DNA from: Pagrus major
Taxonomy: Eukaryota; Chordata; Actinopteri; Spariformes; Sparidae
Assembly: GCF_040436345.1 (NCBI RefSeq)
Contig: NC_133220.1
Location: 2,522,556 to 2,586,555 of the forward strand
Direction: 5' to 3'
Length of the DNA: 64,000 nucleotides
The translations under genes were made by a program, and so were the position numbers. Under the pieces are notes generated by a model. That model was not told where the DNA came from and made no database searches. It was given only the letters and a program-made list of their open reading frames with translations. Positions within the stretch are counted from its first letter, which is position 1. Every line of letters begins with the position of its first letter. Below are positions 1-11,600 of this stretch, piece by piece.

Positions 1-676
1 CTCAGGCTGTAACCTTTAAAGGGACAGTTCAACACTTTAAGTAATACCCTTACCAGTGTTAGATTCAGGAGGTGGTTAGCTTAGCTTAGCATAAAGACTG
101 GAAGCAGAAGGAAACAGACTAAAGTTAGAAATACACCTTCAGCACCAGGCTAACTGTTTCACCCTGTTTATGGGTTTGATGCTAAAGCTAAGCTAATGGC
201 TTCCTGATTCCATCAGACTCCATATTGATAATGAATGAATTGATTAAGTTATGAAGCCAAAGAGCTGAACATGTTCTGGTATCAGCTCTGTGACTCACAG
301 CTGTTGGTGCTCATTATTAACACTCAGGTGTCAAAGTGCTTCATTTGGCAGCAGAGTGAGTTTGAATTGGATGTTTATAATAATCCTAATATGTAGTGAT
401 GAAGCTGAAATCATGATGTGTCATTAAATGTGAGACGGTGATCTAATGTTATGTTTGGTGGTCGACCTCAGTGTCACATTGAACATTGAGATTCTTCTGT
501 AAAACAATGAAAGTAAAACTGAAACCGTTCAGAGCAACTTTTCACTCTCCATTCTTGACTGTTTGAAAACAGACTTTTAAAAGATGATACAAACATTAAA
601 ATCTGCACCAAAATCATTTCTGTGTGATGTAAAAGTCGACTTTATGTAATGTAAACTTTTGTTTTGTTTTCTGCAG

Positions 677-724
677 ATTTACTGCGGAGAAGGCATTCAG
701 GTGATACAGACAGTGCCTCATCAA
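677..724 (+). CDS. Tail exon A of the 5' partial gene
   Basis: Forty-eight bases between a ctgcag acceptor and a GTAAGT donor. In phase 1 it encodes LLRRRHSGDTDSASS, a basic start as expected just inside a membrane. The other frames either stop or give no continuity with the next exon. Confidence 0.6.
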
Positions 725-2900
725 GTAAGTCACCTCTCAGCAATGTTTGTTCGTAACAAATGACATTTACTTCACTTTCAACAAATCCCTCAAAACACAC
801 CTCTTCAAAACTTCTTACAATCACCAGAGAAGTTTGTTCTCCTCCTCCACTTTCTGATATGTTCCCTTTACTCACAGATTCATTTTCTTTTGTTGTTGTT
901 TCCTTTGTTAAGTGACTTTAGTATCTAGAAAAGCACTATACGTTTAATGTATCATTATTAGTATTTACATTACATATACTCGAGTCCCTTTTTTGAATGA
1001 ATTGTACTTTTCTGAGTAGTTTATTACAGAATACTTTTACTTGAGTAGATTGTCAGCTGGTCCCAGGTCTGCTGCTGCTCTGTTATCTACCACAGCCACG
1101 CCTCCACATGACATGAAGCAGGATAATGACTGAAGCTACAGCAGGAGTTTGGCTTTCTAATAACGCTAACCGCTAATATTCACAGACGCATTAACAACAC
1201 ACAGTACAATGAGCTGCAGAGCATCAGAGAACAGAGCTGACACTGAGCTGACAGAGAGCAGTAAGCATGGCGGCAGGAACGAAGGGTGCAGAGGTGCTGC
1301 AGCTCCCCTAAAACAAGGCATTATTAAAAACACTGATCGATAGGAGTGATCAGACTTGTAGCAGAGAGACAGAGAGAGAGAGAGCTCATATGTGGACGAG
1401 CAGGAAAGAGGGACAGAAGTGTCCACAGGACTTAAAAACTGTTGTTGATCATGAAGCGTAAGATTTCTCTACAACTCTGTGATTTGTCAGTCAGGGTCTC
1501 TGTGACCAACAGGAAGATCAGCGTTATATTCGCCCCTCTCCTCTATGAAACGTCTGTATCCTCACTGAGCTGCATTATTATAAACTATGAGGCTGTTTAT
1601 TCAGGCAGTAACGTGCGTCTCTGTTGAGCCGGTCAGGCTGAAACCTTTAACAGAACAGTTCAACTCTTTATTTAATACCCTTACCAGTATTAGATTCAGG
1701 AGGTGGTTAGCTTAGCTTAGCATAAAGACTGGAAGCAGAAGGAAACAGACTTAAGTTAGAAATACACCTTCCAGCACAGTAGGTGTACAGTAGTACAGGA
1801 GTGAACTGTCCCTTTGAGCCAGTTAATCATCTGACATGAGATACTTTACATTAATACTTAGTAATATAAACGTTGACTTAATGTAATGTAAACTTTTGTT
1901 TTGTTTTCTGCACATTCTCATCCGTGGAAAATGCCTCCTACAGATGTTCCAGAGAATGACTCGCCAGGTAAGTCTCCTCTCAGCAATGGTGGTTTGTAAC
2001 AAATTACATTTACTCCACTTTCAACAAATCCCTCAAAACACACCTCTTCAAAACTTTTTACAATCACCAGAGAAGTTTGTTCTCCTCCACTTTCTGATAT
2101 GTTCCCTTTACTCACAGATTAATTTTCTTTTGTTGTTGTTTCCTTTGTTAAGTGACTTTAGTATCTAGAAAAGCACTATACGTTTAATGTATCATTATTA
2201 TTATTTACATTACATATACTTGAATAAATTGTACTTTTCTTAGTAGTTTATTACAGAATACTTTTACTTGAGTCCTATTTTTTGGCTACTCTACCTACTG
2301 AATATGTATTTTTGATTCTGGAGTGAACTGTCCCTTTGAGCTTAGCATAAAAACAGACTAAAGTTAGAAATACACCTTCCAGCACCAGGCTAACTGTGTC
2401 ACCCTGTTTATGGGTTTGATGCTAAAGCTAAGCTAATGGCTTCCTGATCCCATCAGAATCCATATTGATAATGAATTAACTGATTAAGTTATGAAGCCAA
2501 AGAGCTGAACATGTTCTGGTATCAGCTCTGTGACTCACAGCTGTGATTGCTCAGTGATCATTATTAACAGTTGAGTTTGAAATAGATGTTTATAATAATC
2601 CTGACAGGAAGTGATGGAAGCTGAAATCTTGACATAATTAAATGTGAGTCAGTGATTTAACAGGTTGAGGATTTATGTTTGGTGGTCGAGTTCAGAGTCG
2701 TCTTTAAAACACACTGACTGAAACCATTCAGATAAATCTTTCACTCTCCATTACTGACTGTTTGAAACAGACTTCAGAAAGATGAAACAAACATTAAAAT
2801 CTTTGTTGTTCTGTTTAATACAAAGGTTGACTCTGCGTAATGCATACTTTTGTTTTCTGCAGATTCCCCGTTATTCGAGAGGTCTTTGACTCAGAACTGA
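677..2900 (+). CDS. 3' end (three cytoplasmic-tail exons) of a gene that starts before the window
   Basis: Three short exons share one phase. An exon after a pyrimidine tract and ctgcag reads LLRRRHSGDTDSASS, the next adds NVPENDSP, and the last reads DSPLFERSLTQN then TGA. All junctions are phase 1 with GTAAGT donors at 725 and 1968. The serine- and acid-rich, basic-start peptide looks like the intracellular tail of a membrane receptor. Because all other genes here are phase-1 immunoglobulin-superfamily receptors, this is probably another member, but no Ig or transmembrane exon lies in the window, so that is inference. The three exon-plus-intron modules resemble each other, so the tail seems to have grown by tandem duplication. 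The middle exon has lost the ancestral acceptor (AG to AC at about 1914) and appears to use an AG 30 bases downstream. Confidence 0.6.
1944..1967 (+). CDS. Tail exon B of the 5' partial gene
   Basis: Twenty-four bases encoding VPENDSP plus split codons, ending at a GTAAGT donor. The site matching exon A's acceptor reads ctgcac and cannot splice, so the AG in cctcctacag at 1943 is taken. The upstream 30 bases stay open in this frame, consistent with an older, longer exon. Confidence 0.5.
2863..2900 (+). CDS. Last coding exon of the 5' partial gene
   Basis: Follows tgttttctgcag. With the phase-1 base from exon B it reads DSPLFERSLTQN and ends in TGA. The 3' UTR follows directly. Confidence 0.6.
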
Positions 2901-4703
2901 GCATTAACAGCCTTCAGAGTGGCCACTGAAGTCTTCTCTTTGATACTTTGTGTGTGTGTGTGTGTGTGTGTGTGCTATATAATGTAATATACACAGATCA
3001 GGCATAACATTATGACCATTGACAGGTTAGTGAATAACACTGATTATCTCTGCATCATGGCACCTGTTAGTAGGTGGGATATATTAGGCGGCAAGTGACC
3101 ATGTTGTCCTCAAAGTTGATGTGTTAGAAGCAGGAAAAATGGGCAAGTGTAAGGATTTGAGCGAGTTTGACACGGGCCAAATTGTGATGCTAGACGACTG
3201 AGTCAGAGCATCTCCAAAACTGCAGCTCTTGTTTCCAGTCTGCAGTGGTCAGTATCTGTCAAAAGTGGTCCAAGGAAGGATCAGTGTTTGTTAAATTTGT
3301 AAATTTCTCAGGGAACAATTTGTGGATCTTGATGAAAACAAATCTGGCGTTTTTAGGCTGCTGGTATCTATGAATGAGGACAAAACTAGAATTGATAAGA
3401 AATTTCACTTTCCATGATTTCAGGACTTCAAAGGATTTTAAGTGGATTTATATAGATTAACTTGCCTCTAAGTGTTTGGACGTGTGGGCGGATTGTAGAA
3501 ATCCAGACCTTGTTTCGTCGCCCAGTTGATTTTATTCGGATCAATAATTGATTTTCTGACTTGTTCGATGCACCTTTTGGAGATAAACAAGGTGAAAACC
3601 TTTCTCCAGCTCGTTTTGTTTTATTAGTATCTGTCTACCAGAGTTGTTACAGTCCAACACAAATGATTGCTGTTTGTAGATATGTGTATATATTTGTGTA
3701 TTCATACAGGAATAATGCGTCGCTGCAGTTGAGACTCGGCCTTATTGTTACGTTATGCTCATTTATTCAGAAGCCAAAGATCTTTAGTTACACACAGAGC
3801 TGGTATTTGTGCTGTGACCATCGATGTCGGTGAGGTCAGAAATATTCAGGAGGACAAACGTTTGTGTGAGGATGTGATTTGAGGGAAGTGAGTCTGATTC
3901 AAACGTTGGTCCTCGCCCCCCCTCTGTTGGGTTTATGGCAGTTATCCAGATGTGCTGCCATACGCTCACCTGTCTCTATTCCTGCACTGAGGTGCAACGT
4001 GAAGATGTTCCTGAATGTAGCTGCATGTGTGTGAACAGTGAAAATCACTGGTGGTGCCTTAAAAGACATTCACTCATTTACTGTCTGTACAGGAGGCTTC
4101 TGGATTATTTAATACAGAAGGTTTTTTTATTATTTGTGTTGGTTTTGTCGTCATTGATGGTCTGAAGGTTTGATTGTAACGTTTCTTCAGTTGCTTCACT
4201 GTTTCTTTATTAAATGTAAATGCTGCACTTTGTTCCTGCCTTGTATGAATTTACGGTGTCTGGATGTTATTACTGTTTTTGAAATGCTAAAGATTTTTAC
4301 GAAAGAGTCTTTGAAGACAAACTTGCATCTTTTCAATTCAGTTGGTTTAAAGTTTAAACTTGTTTGTACTTGTTTTATGTATTTAGTTTAAACTTTGAAC
4401 TAAATAAATAAAACAAGTTATAAAAAGTAATTTTGTGTTAATTTTACGAATGAAAGTTAAAACAATCAACAATCATGTTGTTTTTAGTTTAATTAAACAG
4501 TCTGTGTTTGGGGACAAACACATTTTTGGTTGTTGGACATTTGTTTAATGATTCACTCATTGATCTTCAAACTTGATTTTAGAATTGAAACCCATGAAAA
4601 ATGTTGGTTTTCCTTCAATCACCTGATGCAAAATAATAGTTGTTGAACTGTGTATGACTCTGAATATGAAGCTGTGTCAGCGCTCGTCACTCGCTTTAAT
4701 AAA
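2901..4703 (+). other. Long 3' UTR with polyadenylation signals
   Basis: After the stop codon there is no further plausible coding exon. AATAAA signals occur at 4403 and 4407 and again at 4698, so the transcript probably ends near 4.43 kb or 4.72 kb. The stretch contains a TG microsatellite at about 2949-2974 and a Tc1-like fragment. Confidence 0.45.
2991..3290 (+). mobile_element. Tc1-like transposon 5' fragment with broken transposase start
   Basis: The sequence starts with the familiar fish Tc1 segment 'gatcaggcataacattatg'. From the ATG at about 3139 it encodes [17 protein letters not shown], the N-terminal helix-turn-helix start of this transposase family, then goes out of frame. Only the first 300 bases remain; no catalytic region or right terminal repeat is present, so it is a dead fragment. 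Confidence 0.75.
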
Positions 4704-5700
4704 CTGATTTAAGCCCAAAAGGTTGAGACTGTGGTTGATAATCATTTCCTGTTCATTCTCATTGAAACTGCATCAGTTACTTTACACTGGACTCTTTGGT
4801 CAGTGGTGCAGGAAACACTCAGATCTTACAACACAACACAAAGAAACTCCTTCATGATTAAAGTCCTGCATTCAGAGTCACTAAAGGAAAAGTACAGAAG
4901 TAGTAGTTTAGTTTCAAAAGTAAAATGTCCCTTAGGACCAGTAAATGTTATGTTATGTACACGCACGTTCACACCCACACCTACATGCATGGGCACGCAT
5001 ACACACATGCACGCACGCAGATACGCACACACACACACACACACACACATAGAGCATAGTTCCTAATAAGCAATCACATAATATTGACTAATATTTTATA
5101 TAGGCTGTAATTATCATACCGGGGAATACTAATGAACCCCAACCTGAACCTAAGGTTGGACTACACAGCTTTCATGTTTGGGCTGGGACACAACAGCAAG
5201 TCAGCAACAGACAGCAACATTCAACAACACTAGATCTTAATAGAAAAGCCTCAGACTGTTCCACCCACCAGCTGTATGAGTACAGACATCCGCGACACAG
5301 ATATGAGACCGACAACATGCACTTTTGGACGATTTATTGACAGTTGCGTTTTTTTGGACAGGCAAAAAAAAACGCAACTGTCACCTACACTGTCATTGTG
5401 CGCTCTGCAGCGCTCGTTGTGAAGTGGCTCGCAGGTCGCAGACTCCGGCATCTCCGTGTGAATAGTGGTGTTCAAGCCAAGTCAACATTAATATACATAT
5501 ACATGACTTGGATCGATGAGCAGGGTGATCGGAATGTTTTTCCTGGTCAGCGGACCCCCCCCACACACACACACACGGCTGACCTGCAGCATATGGCACC
5601 TGCAGACCGGCTCCCTCCCCAGGCAACCCCGCCACTTAACACTCATAAAACAGAAAAATAGGCCGACCTGTACACAACACTAGTAAATACATAGAAACTA
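4704..5700. other. Intergenic spacer with CA repeat and a perfect hairpin
   Basis: No gene is recognised. A CA-rich microsatellite lies at about 4960-5050, and open frames over it are repeat artefacts. A 17-base inverted repeat lies at 5339-5382. The rest looks like old repeat-derived sequence. Confidence 0.5.
5339..5382. repeat. Inverted repeat (17-bp arms, 10-bp loop)
   Basis: GACAGTTGCGTTTTTTT at 5339-5355 is mirrored by AAAAAAACGCAACTGTC at 5366-5382. The arms match perfectly. It could be the head of a degraded inverted-repeat transposon or a hairpin; no target duplication is evident. Confidence 0.7.
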
Positions 5701-5719
5701 AATAGCAGAGTACTTAGCT

Positions 5720-5880
5720 CGCCCGGGGTCTGAGCTTGTGCCGCCGTCCGACTCCCCGGGGCGGCGGCGTCGCTGGGCGGCGAGGACAGGAGCTGCTGGC
5801 GGCTGGTGGCGGCTGCGCGGCCGCACAGGGAGCGATGACGGCACAGCCTCTCTGTGTGGACCCTGGTCTGGCTACAGGAG
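5720..5880. promoter_or_regulatory. CpG- and GC-rich patch
   Basis: A short stretch with many CG dinucleotides (gccgccgtccg, ggcggcggcgtcg, gcgcggccgc) directly precedes the 49-bp minisatellite. It could be a small CpG island or a GC-rich repeat. No associated first exon could be identified. Confidence 0.3.
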
Positions 5881-5892
5881 GCAACCAGCCCC

Positions 5893-6738
5893 CCCTCCTC
5901 ACACCTGAGCTGCTGACCCCCCCTGGCTACCTGACGCCCTCCCCTCCTAACACCTGAGCTGCTGACCCCCCCTGGCTACCTGACGCCCTCCCCTCCTAAC
6001 ACCTGAGCTGCTGACTCCCCCTGGCTACCTGACGCCCTCCCCTCCTCACACCTGAGCTGCTGACTCCCCCTGGCTACCTGACGCCCTCCCCTCCTAACAC
6101 CTGAGCTGCTGACTCCCCCTGGCTACCTGACGCCCTCCCCTCCTCACACCTGAGCTGCTGACTCCCCCTGGCTACCTGACGCCCCCCCCCCCTCCTAACA
6201 CCTGAGCTGCTGACTCCCCCTGGCTACCTGACGCCCTCCCCTCCTCACACCTGAGCTGCTGACTCCCCCTGGCTACCTGACGCCCCCCCCTCCTCACACC
6301 TGAGCTGCTGACTCCCCCTGGCTACCTGACGCCCCCCCCCCCCTCCTAACACCTGAGCTGCTGACTCCCCCTGGCTACCTGACGCCCTCCCCTCCTAACA
6401 CCTGAGCTGCTGACCCCCCCTGGCTACCTGACGCCCTCCCCTCCTAACACCTGAGCTGCTGACTCCCCCTGGCTACCTGACGCCCCCCCCCCCCCCTCCT
6501 AACACCTGAGCTGCTGACTCCCCCTGGCTACCTGACGCCCTCCCCTCCTAACACCTGAGCTGCTGACTCCCCCTGGCTACCTGACGCCCTCCCCTCCTAA
6601 CACCTGAGCTGCTGACCCCCCCTGGCTACCTGACGCCCTCCCCTCCTAACACCTGAGCTGCTGACTCCCCCTGGCTACCTGACGCCCTCCCCTCCTAACA
6701 CCTGAGCTGCTGACCCCCCCTGGCTACCTGACGCCCTC
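5893..6738. repeat. 49-bp minisatellite, 17 units
   Basis: The core CTGAGCTGCTGAC recurs about every 49 bases from 5904 to 6701 (17 occurrences). Units differ mainly by T/C in 'gactcccc' or 'gacccccc', by 'cctaac' or 'cctcac', and by C-run length, which shifts the period by 1-8 bases. The period is not a multiple of three, so it is not a coding repeat. Confidence 0.95.
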
Positions 6739-6740
6739 CC

Positions 6741-7800
6741 CGCCCACAGAGCGGTGCAGCCGGACGCGCTGCTCCTCTCTCCGCCATCAGTCACAGCTGC
6801 ACCCGATCAGCCATTAAGGAGCCCCGCTGCTGACGTCACACACCAGGTGTCTCCCCTAATCTCACCACACTATGACACCACATTATACTGTGATCTCAAA
6901 CCAAATCTGAGATCCCAACACACAAGACACCATTTTACAAGATCTTACTAACCATCTTCCCCGGGTGAGTCTGTCACAACGTTTAATCGGAAAAGCACCC
7001 GTTGAAACAGTCTCCCTCTTTTTTTTTATATAACAGCTTATGATGTAGCCTATATATTTAATTGCATATTTAATTATTAATTTTAATTTCTATATCCACA
7101 ATTATCCCAGCATGGATCTATTATAAGACATATATATAATACATCCATGATTTTTCTTCTCCTCCTTCTTCTTCTTCTTCTTCTTCTTCTTCTTCTTCTT
7201 CTTCTTCTTCTGTGGTCAATAGCAAGAGTAAAATACACCTTTAATCCCGCTTGAACTGTGTCATGAACAACACAGATGATATTTGTCAATTAAAACAAAT
7301 ATTTTTCCAAGTCATTAAAATCGCAGTTTTGTTATTAATTAAGTAAAATCTCATGTGGTTTTGTGTTGAAGCGCTCAGTGAACGACATCGTCTCATCAAC
7401 ACACGTCACCAACACCAACATGGAGCCAACTGGACCCAGAAAAGGTCGTAAGAAAGAGAGAGTTGGTTCTGGTTCAGTTCTGTGAGCTGCTAATATACAG
7501 GAGCAGCTCTACCATGTTTAAGTTACGAGACGACGTCACTAACGACACTGTTGGCTGTGTAGTCTTTATAATGACGTCTGATATTTAATTAGTTTAATGA
7601 CAAACTGAAACTTTATTGACTTGGAAAATTATCTTTTAAACTGAAAAACATCATATGTGAGATTCATGACACAATTCAAACAGGATCAGTGAATTATTTG
7701 TCAAATTTATCTGTTGAAGTCTTCTGAAATTAAAATCTCTTTTATTTCTTTGATCCCAGTTTGAACACAGAAACATCAGAAACAGTCACAACACACAGTT
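6741..7800. other. Intergenic spacer with CTT microsatellite
   Basis: The beginning (about 6741-6850) is GC-rich and contains a TGACGTCA-like CRE motif near 6831. The rest is AT-rich. A CTT triplet microsatellite occupies about 7164-7211. No coding exon or RNA gene was recognised. Confidence 0.5.
7164..7211. repeat. (CTT)n microsatellite
   Basis: About 16 uninterrupted CTT triplets after an imperfect lead-in. On the minus strand it reads as polyarginine, which is an artefact. Confidence 0.95.
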
Positions 7801-7816
7801 TTGACATTTTTCATGT

Positions 7817-7822
7817 TTTATT
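7817..7822 (-). terminator. Gene 1 polyadenylation signal
   Basis: AATAAA on the minus strand about 0.8 kb after the stop, in a block conserved in all four units (ttgaataaaacatg), which supports its use as the transcript end. Confidence 0.6.
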
Positions 7823-8149
7823 CAAACGTTTGTACAGAAATGATGAAGCGCTGCCTGAAGTGACATGAAACACTACAAGTGCATCATCAGTGAACAACAG
7901 AAACATCAGTGTGTAACTGGACCTGACAGACTGCCTGAGCACCTGGAAACATAATAAAGAACCAATACAGGCTCGTCCCAAATAATGCCAACAAATATAA
8001 AAGTCACATTATATTTACTTGTAGCTACAAAGTGTTCACACTGACTGACAGTGTTAACAGCAGCTTTAGTTCAGTGAAGTCTGATGGTTTTAAAGCACAT
8101 GTGGAGCTCAGTCAGGAGCTTTAAGCGCTACAAGCAGTCTGATAATATT

Positions 8150-8342
8150 TGGTCAATAGACGGCATTTATACAGCACTGCTGCCCTCATTCATCCATTCA
8201 CTCACTCACTCACTCACTCACTCACTCACTCACTCACCGATGGCAGTGAGCTACCATACAAGGTGCTGGTCTGACCATCGGGAGCAGTTTGGGCTTCAGC
8301 CTGTTGCTCGAGGACACTTGGACATGTGGACGGGAGGAGCAG
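8150..8342 (-). mobile_element. tRNA-derived SINE in gene 1 3' UTR, with (ACTC)n
   Basis: Read on the minus strand, it runs from the 'ctcgagcaacaggctgaagc' region through a GTGA tetranucleotide array to 'ctgtataaatgccgtctatt', a common fish SINE body and tail. The head with the tRNA B box (seen in units 3 and 4) is missing here. Confidence 0.65.
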
Positions 8343-8637
8343 ATTATGAGGACATCTTATAAAAACAGTTGGTTTAGTTCAGGGACGGATTGAGGTCGTG
8401 TTAATGAGAAACATGCACATCGACAAACAGCCTTCATTTTTTTTTTATCTTGCTTCCATGTCAACTATCTGCCTCAACACAACCTGAACCTGAAATTAAT
8501 TTTAACTTAAAAACCAAGTTTTAATCCTCAAACTGCCTGAAATAAGAGAAGACCAGACAAAATGTCTTCACCATCATCCAGCATGGTGGAAACACACACA
8601 ACAGAGAACTTCACAGCACATGTAGAGCTGGTTACTC

Positions 8638-8690
8638 TTATGGATCAGTTGGATTCAGTCCAGTTAGTTCTTCTCCGCTCTTCTTTTTGT
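8638..8690 (-). CDS. Gene 1 exon 6: cytoplasmic tail
   Basis: After ccctgcag it reads DKKKSGEELTGLNPTDP and stops at TAA. No tyrosine motif is present. Related to the gene 2 tail and different from genes 3 and 4. Confidence 0.8.
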
Positions 8691-11600
8691 CTGCAGGGAA
8701 CAAAACAAAGTTACAGTGAAGAAAGTCCCACCTGACCTGATCCTACTGAGTGTAAATACACACAGAATGATTAATGTCAGAGAGGATAAAACAACTGTCA
8801 AGACTCTGAACATGAAATACATAAAAAGAATGAGTTGTGTCTGTTCATCATTAATATGTTGAAACAATATTTAATCTTACCTTTCTTACAACTGACTGTG
8901 ATGCAGCCCGTGGCCTGAAGCACAGCTAGAAAAATACCAACACCAACGAAAAGGAGGCTGACAACTCCAGCAACGATCCATCCAGCAGACGACCCTGAAA
9001 CAGATACAAAGTGAGTGCATCAGTCAGAAGGTCAGTGCAGATGATAAACAGCAGACTGGACCTCACAGCTCACACAGAACAACTAAAGGTGAGTCTGCTC
9101 CTGAAATCTGAACTTGTTTCACATGAAAACTCCACTGGGATGAATGTGAGCAGGAACAGTGATGTGAGCTCTGATCTCAGGTCCAGTTTCCTCCTGCTGG
9201 GCTCCACAGCTCAGAGGCTGCTTCTGGTTCTGGTCCCAGCAGTGAAGAAATAAATGGACTTAGTTACAGTCCATCACTTTGATCTGACAGTAAAAACACA
9301 GGATCATCTGATAAAATATAAAACTTCTTCACAATACTTTTACTGATACTTTTACACTTTTACTCAGGTGGACTTTTACTTGTAACAGAGTATTTTTACT
9401 TTGTGTTTCTGCTTCTTTCACTTCAGTAAAGTATCCGAGTACTTCTTCCACCACTGACTACTGTCCAGAAACATGAAGGTTAAAATCACTGTGAGCTTCT
9501 TGGTGCTGGTCGGCTCCACAGTTATTGGGCCTGATGGGAGCAGATCAACACACAGTCTGTAGATTATTGAAGTTGAGTCTCAGTAGAAGACTGAAGTTTT
9601 CACTCAGTTTGAAACATTTTAAACATTTTAAAAATCTGATGAGGATCCTTTAGATCTGATTAATAAAAAGTGTGACTATCTGTAATGAGAGGGACTTTTT
9701 ACAGTGTAAAAATGAGCCTGGTGCTGCCCTCTAGTGGACAAACTGTGTCATGAAGACTCTGATTCTCAGTCACAGTCAAACATCAGTAAATGTTGGAGGT
9801 GCTGAACATTTCTTCACTCCTGGTTTCAGGCTCAGACAGAAGAGGAAGACTCCTGCTCAGATGTATAAACCACAGTGTTACAGTTCATCTCATGTTTTCA
9901 TCTTATTTTCACTTTAAGTCAAAACTTAATGCTGGATTTTAAGTTAATTCATCTTGTAATTAACCAACTCTGCTGCAGTTAATGAATAAAGTACCAGGAA
10001 GCTGTTTGTCATGTTGGACCTTCACTGCAACACAACGGTTATAATTACAAGTTTACATCGTCCAGTAAAAGCTGCAGCTCCACAGCCTTTATGTTCAGTG
10101 TCATGAAGAAGTATCTGACTCCTTCCTGATTTATTCCATGTTTGTATATTTGTCACATTTAATTGTTTCAGATGTTCAAACAGAATCAAATATGAGGCAG
10201 AGAAAACCTGAGTTAACACAAAATACAGTTTCTAAATGAGCAATTTAATTATTGAAGGTAAAAACCAGGACGACAAAGTCTTTTTTAAATCATTGAACAC
10301 TAAGAATGATGTCACCATTAAGAGGCACATGGGTTTCAGCATGAATGAAGGTTTTCAGGCCCTAAATCACACCCTGCTTCTTCATCTATTTTACTGTCAC
10401 TGGGACCATAACTGACTAAATGAACATCATGTTGAGTTGAAGAAGACTTGAAACTAGAGACTGAGGCCATGAACTCATCAGGAGACTGTTTACTGAGGGA
10501 ATAAATCAGGTGAGAAGCAGCTTCCACACAATCACACCTCTTTCTGAGCCCAGTGGAGTCGCCCCCTGCTGGTCGGTAGAAAGACTGCAGGTTTAAGGCA
10601 CTTTCACACCTGAAGGCTTCGACTATATTTTATACAGTCGATGATCGGGACTGTTTTAAGTTTAAAAAGCTTTAAGTTGATAAAAAAAGATCACGACTCA
10701 CTAAAAAATTATCTTGAATTGACATCACATGAGATTTGTTGTCTGATATATTTTTTATTTCACTAAAGTCAGAGAAAAAATGTGTTTTAAAATATGAAAC
10801 ATTAAGTGTTTAAAAGCTTTTGTTTGAGTCTCTGACAACAACTCAGATTAACAAACATTCAGAGACAGACGGGTACAAGTACTCAAGTACTGAGCTTATA
10901 ATTGTACTCTAATTTATGTAACTTTATACTTCTACTTCACTATATTTCAGAGGTAATATATTGTACTTTTTACTCCACTACATTAATCAGACAGATAAAG
11001 TTACTAGTTACTTTGATCTAAACTCATAAAATATAATTACATGTAGAGTTAAAGTTTGCTCCTAGTTTTCAGTCTGAGTTCAGTTTGTAGTTGAGAAATA
11101 AAATAATAAAGTCATCAGTGAGTAAACTCTTCTCTTCCTGTCTGAGTGTCTTCATGGTGTTTGTTGTGTGATTCATGTGTAACTCGGCTGCTGTAACGCT
11201 GCAGTTTGTCATTGGGATTAATAAAGTCTCTCTCTAATCTCTCTAATCTAAACAGAGCTCACAGTGACGCCTCTCTGACGGCTTCACTCTGCTGTTGCTG
11301 GGCCTGTCTGGTGACATTGTCTTCATATTATACTTGTCACGATCTATTAGTAAACTGAAATCAAGTATTTATTGGCCACAGACTTTGCTACTTCTGTCAA
11401 TCTAACAAAAATTAGTTAATACCGCTTTATCGATGAAATCACAGATAACCGGCGACGCTTACGTTTGGGTCGGTACCACAGGCTGGTAGACAGACTACAT
11501 ACATCATACACTAACAAACATCATCCCTATGGCATCAACACAGTAGCATTTGGTGACCATCAACATTCTTACTGCCCCCAATCAAGGCAGTGTAGAACCG

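Larger units (their letters stand above)
100..2900 (+). repeat. Triplicated intron-plus-tail-exon module
   Basis: Segments at about 1-724, 1630-1967 and 2335-2900 share long stretches, for example the 'ttagcttagcataaagactg' block (about 80 and 1710), the 'ggtttgatgctaaagctaag' block (about 173 and 2413), and the run into 'ttttgttttctgca'. Each copy ends in a short phase-1 exon. The copies differ by internal deletions. Confidence 0.7.

Noticed and set aside
7083..7289. Minus-strand frame with about 19 arginines in a row
   Set aside because: Produced entirely by the CTT microsatellite.
8084..8362. Frames with SLTHSLTHS repeats near each SINE
   Set aside because: The ACTC tetranucleotide array translated.
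9011..9253. 80-codon plus-strand frame found in all four units
   Set aside because: Identity comes from recent duplication of the intron. It has no domain and no splice or start context, and it sits antisense next to the transmembrane exon.
10336..10527. 63-codon frame as an extra Ig exon in gene 1
   Set aside because: No Ig cysteine/tryptophan pattern. Only about 30 bases at its edge resemble the C-exon donor region.
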